Of a stretch of 64,000 bases of DNA, positions 62,794 through 64,000 are shown in pieces; the first letter of the stretch is position 1, and each line of letters starts with the position of its first letter. Both the position numbers and the translations under genes were made by a program. Origin of the DNA: Cyclobacteriaceae bacterium (lineage in GTDB: Bacteria; Bacteroidota; Bacteroidia; Cytophagales; Cyclobacteriaceae). The notes below the pieces were generated by a model. That model had not been told where the DNA came from. It did not search any database and saw only the letters and a program-made list of their open reading frames with translations. The stretch is taken from positions 241,143 through 305,142 of the forward strand of contig JAEUTZ010000002.1 in the NCBI GenBank assembly GCA_016787725.1, written 5' to 3'.

Positions 62794-64000
62794 AAAGAGT
62801 TACCAAAATAGAATTAAGTAACTATCGTGCATTCTTTGATGAATATGAGATTGTACTTCCGCTAGGAGAAAACCTTTTGGTCTACGGAGAGAATGGAAGT
62901 GGCAAAAGTTCTCTTTTCAAAGCACTCAACAATTACTTAACAAGTTCAAGGGATTTAGGGCTTCAGTTCACTAGAAATCACTATCGACCACCTGCCGATG
63001 TTGGGGGAATAACGCTAACTTTTATGGACGCTGACCCTGTGACACATTTACCAATAGCAGGAACCGAACAGCCATTGCAATTTGGTAGTGCAGCTTCTAC
63101 GCATAATGTCAACTATGTGATGGATGCTGAGCTGATAAAAGGCTTTCTCGATTATCGAAGTTTACTGGATGTCTATTACAACAATGAACCGAGGCCGAAC
63201 TTGTTTAAACTAATTGTCTTAAAAATACTGGGAAAGCAATATAATACCGCAAGAACATTTCGCTATGGAGAGAAATGGACTCAGCTTCAAAACGACCTTA
63301 CAACAAATTCCTATACTAGCCGTGATTGGGCACATCGAAATGCTTTCGCAGAATTGCCAACGTATGAGGCCGAGTTAAGACAAACATTACGAAACATATT
63401 CAGTTACTTGAACAATGTTCTATTAAGGGATTACTTTTCTGAGTTAAATATTCAATTAAGGTTCGAATTACAGCCAATGACATTCAATTATGGCAGAGGG
63501 AAATGGGAATGGAATACCACTGCGGATTTGAGATTGAGTGTAATACAAAACGGTTCACCTATACCTAATGACTATAATGACTTCTTGAACGAAGCAAGAT
63601 TATCTGCATTTGCAGTTTGCATTTACCTAGCAGCCCTAAAAACCAATCCTGAATTATTTGACTACAAAATTCTTTTCCTTGACGATGTTTTTGTTGGTCT
63701 GGATACAAGTAATCGCTTTCCAATTTTGAACATATTAAAAGAGGAGTTTAGAGAGCACCAAATATTTGTCACGACCTACGACCGCCACCTTTTTGAGCTA
63801 GCAAAACGGAAATTTGAAGTTGAAATTCCTGGCAAATGGAGAACAGCAGAATTCTATGTTGACCATGACCAAGTTGGTGCACAACCATTTGAAAAGCCTA
63901 TTATAGTTGTTGGCGAAACACACTACGAGAAAGCAGTAAAATTTCTTAATGACAGAGAAAAACCTGATTATCCTGCAGCCTCAAATTATTTCAGAAAGGC
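62790..64000 (+). CDS. SMC/RecF-like AAA ATPase, 3'-partial
   Basis: The open frame starts at ATG 62790, overlapping the methyltransferase stop by 4 bp (ATGA), and runs off the window (403 codons seen). N-terminal Walker A GENGSGKSS (Lys39) follows KIELSNYRAF, the RecF/SMC-type opening; the signature-like ARLSAFAVCIYLAALK and Walker B ILFLDDVFVGLD lie near residues 270-305, then TTYDRHLFELA. No long coiled coil separates the two halves. ATPases of this type act as sensors or loaders in several defence systems. The tail after ~residue 360 is a separate unassigned region. Confidence 0.88.
   Translation, partial: MKRVTKIELSNYRAFFDEYEIVLPLGENLLVYGENGSGKSSLFKALNNYLTSSRDLGLQFTRNHYRPPADVGGITLTFMDADPVTHLPIAGTEQPLQFGSAASTHNVNYVMDAELIKGFLDYRSLLDVYYNNEPRPNLFKLIVLKILGKQYNTARTFRYGEKWTQLQNDLTTNSYTSRDWAHRNAFAELPTYEAELRQTLRNIFSYLNNVLLRDYFSELNIQLRFELQPMTFNYGRGKWEWNTTADLRLSVIQNGSPIPNDYNDFLNEARLSAFAVCIYLAALKTNPELFDYKILFLDDVFVGLDTSNRFPILNILKEEFREHQIFVTTYDRHLFELAKRKFEVEIPGKWRTAEFYVDHDQVGAQPFEKPIIVVGETHYEKAVKFLNDREKPDYPAASNYFRK

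Noticed and set aside
55654-64000. DISARM or BREX system
   Set aside because: No DUF1998 (DrmB), PglZ or BrxC gene is seen, and the PLD domain is fused to the helicase; the region beyond the window could still change this.
53800-64000. Prophage
   Set aside because: Only a recombinase and defence-like genes are present; no capsid, portal, terminase or lysis genes.

Overview
The window reads as the chromosome of a member of the Bacteroidota, most likely a pigmented aerobic Cytophagales-type bacterium. The evidence is three proteins with type IX secretion (Por) C-terminal sorting domains, a Bacteroidetes-style TTTG / TAnnTTTG promoter before the ECF sigma gene, a DnaG primase without zinc ligands, a fused RibBA, and a CarH-like regulator beside a carotenoid cluster. 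Taxonomy is inferred from gene content only.

Layout. Positions 1-5.4 kb carry secreted and surface proteins: a T9SS cargo fragment, a caspase-like protease, a GH29 fucosidase and lipoproteins. Positions 5.4-27.1 kb are housekeeping: priA; a leftward dnaG, ribBA, small secreted protein, surE series; an Mrp/NifU iron-sulfur pair; a metalloprotease; ddl; a PASTA protein; an M50 protease with a HAD phosphatase; a phosphate transporter; and an Lhr-type helicase.

Positions 27.1-42 kb form a light-response region. It holds a MerR/B12 CarH-like photoreceptor candidate, an ECF sigma factor, crtI-crtB-idi, three photolyase/cryptochrome-family genes each near a small companion gene, a DTE-type proton-pumping rhodopsin followed by the retinal-forming oxygenase blh, a flavin reductase, an MpaB-type oxygenase and an SDR protein. 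The route is completed at 51.4-53.2 kb by SRPBCC-crtZ-crtY. Together these genes would make lycopene, beta-carotene and zeaxanthin and cleave beta-carotene to retinal for the rhodopsin. Short palindromes shared between the crtI and rhodopsin upstream regions suggest common control.

Between the two pigment loci (42-51.3 kb) lie an M48 lipoprotein protease with two frameshifts and a DUF1553 / DUF1501 / cytochrome-domain gene set. That set is interrupted by a 1.4 kb patch with a REP-like repeat and two toxin-antitoxin modules, both with a damaged toxin gene.

From about 53.8 kb the sequence becomes accessory. There are five 22-bp tandem repeats, a helically phased TAAACGT triplet, a tyrosine recombinase, a large imperfect hairpin, and then a tightly overlapping A+T-rich operon: XRE regulator, PLD-SNF2 helicase/nuclease, large Eco57I-like adenine methyltransferase and SMC/RecF-like ATPase. 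The operon runs off the window. It looks like a modification-based anti-phage system that I cannot match to BREX, DISARM or classical restriction-modification, and it is the best candidate for an undescribed system here.
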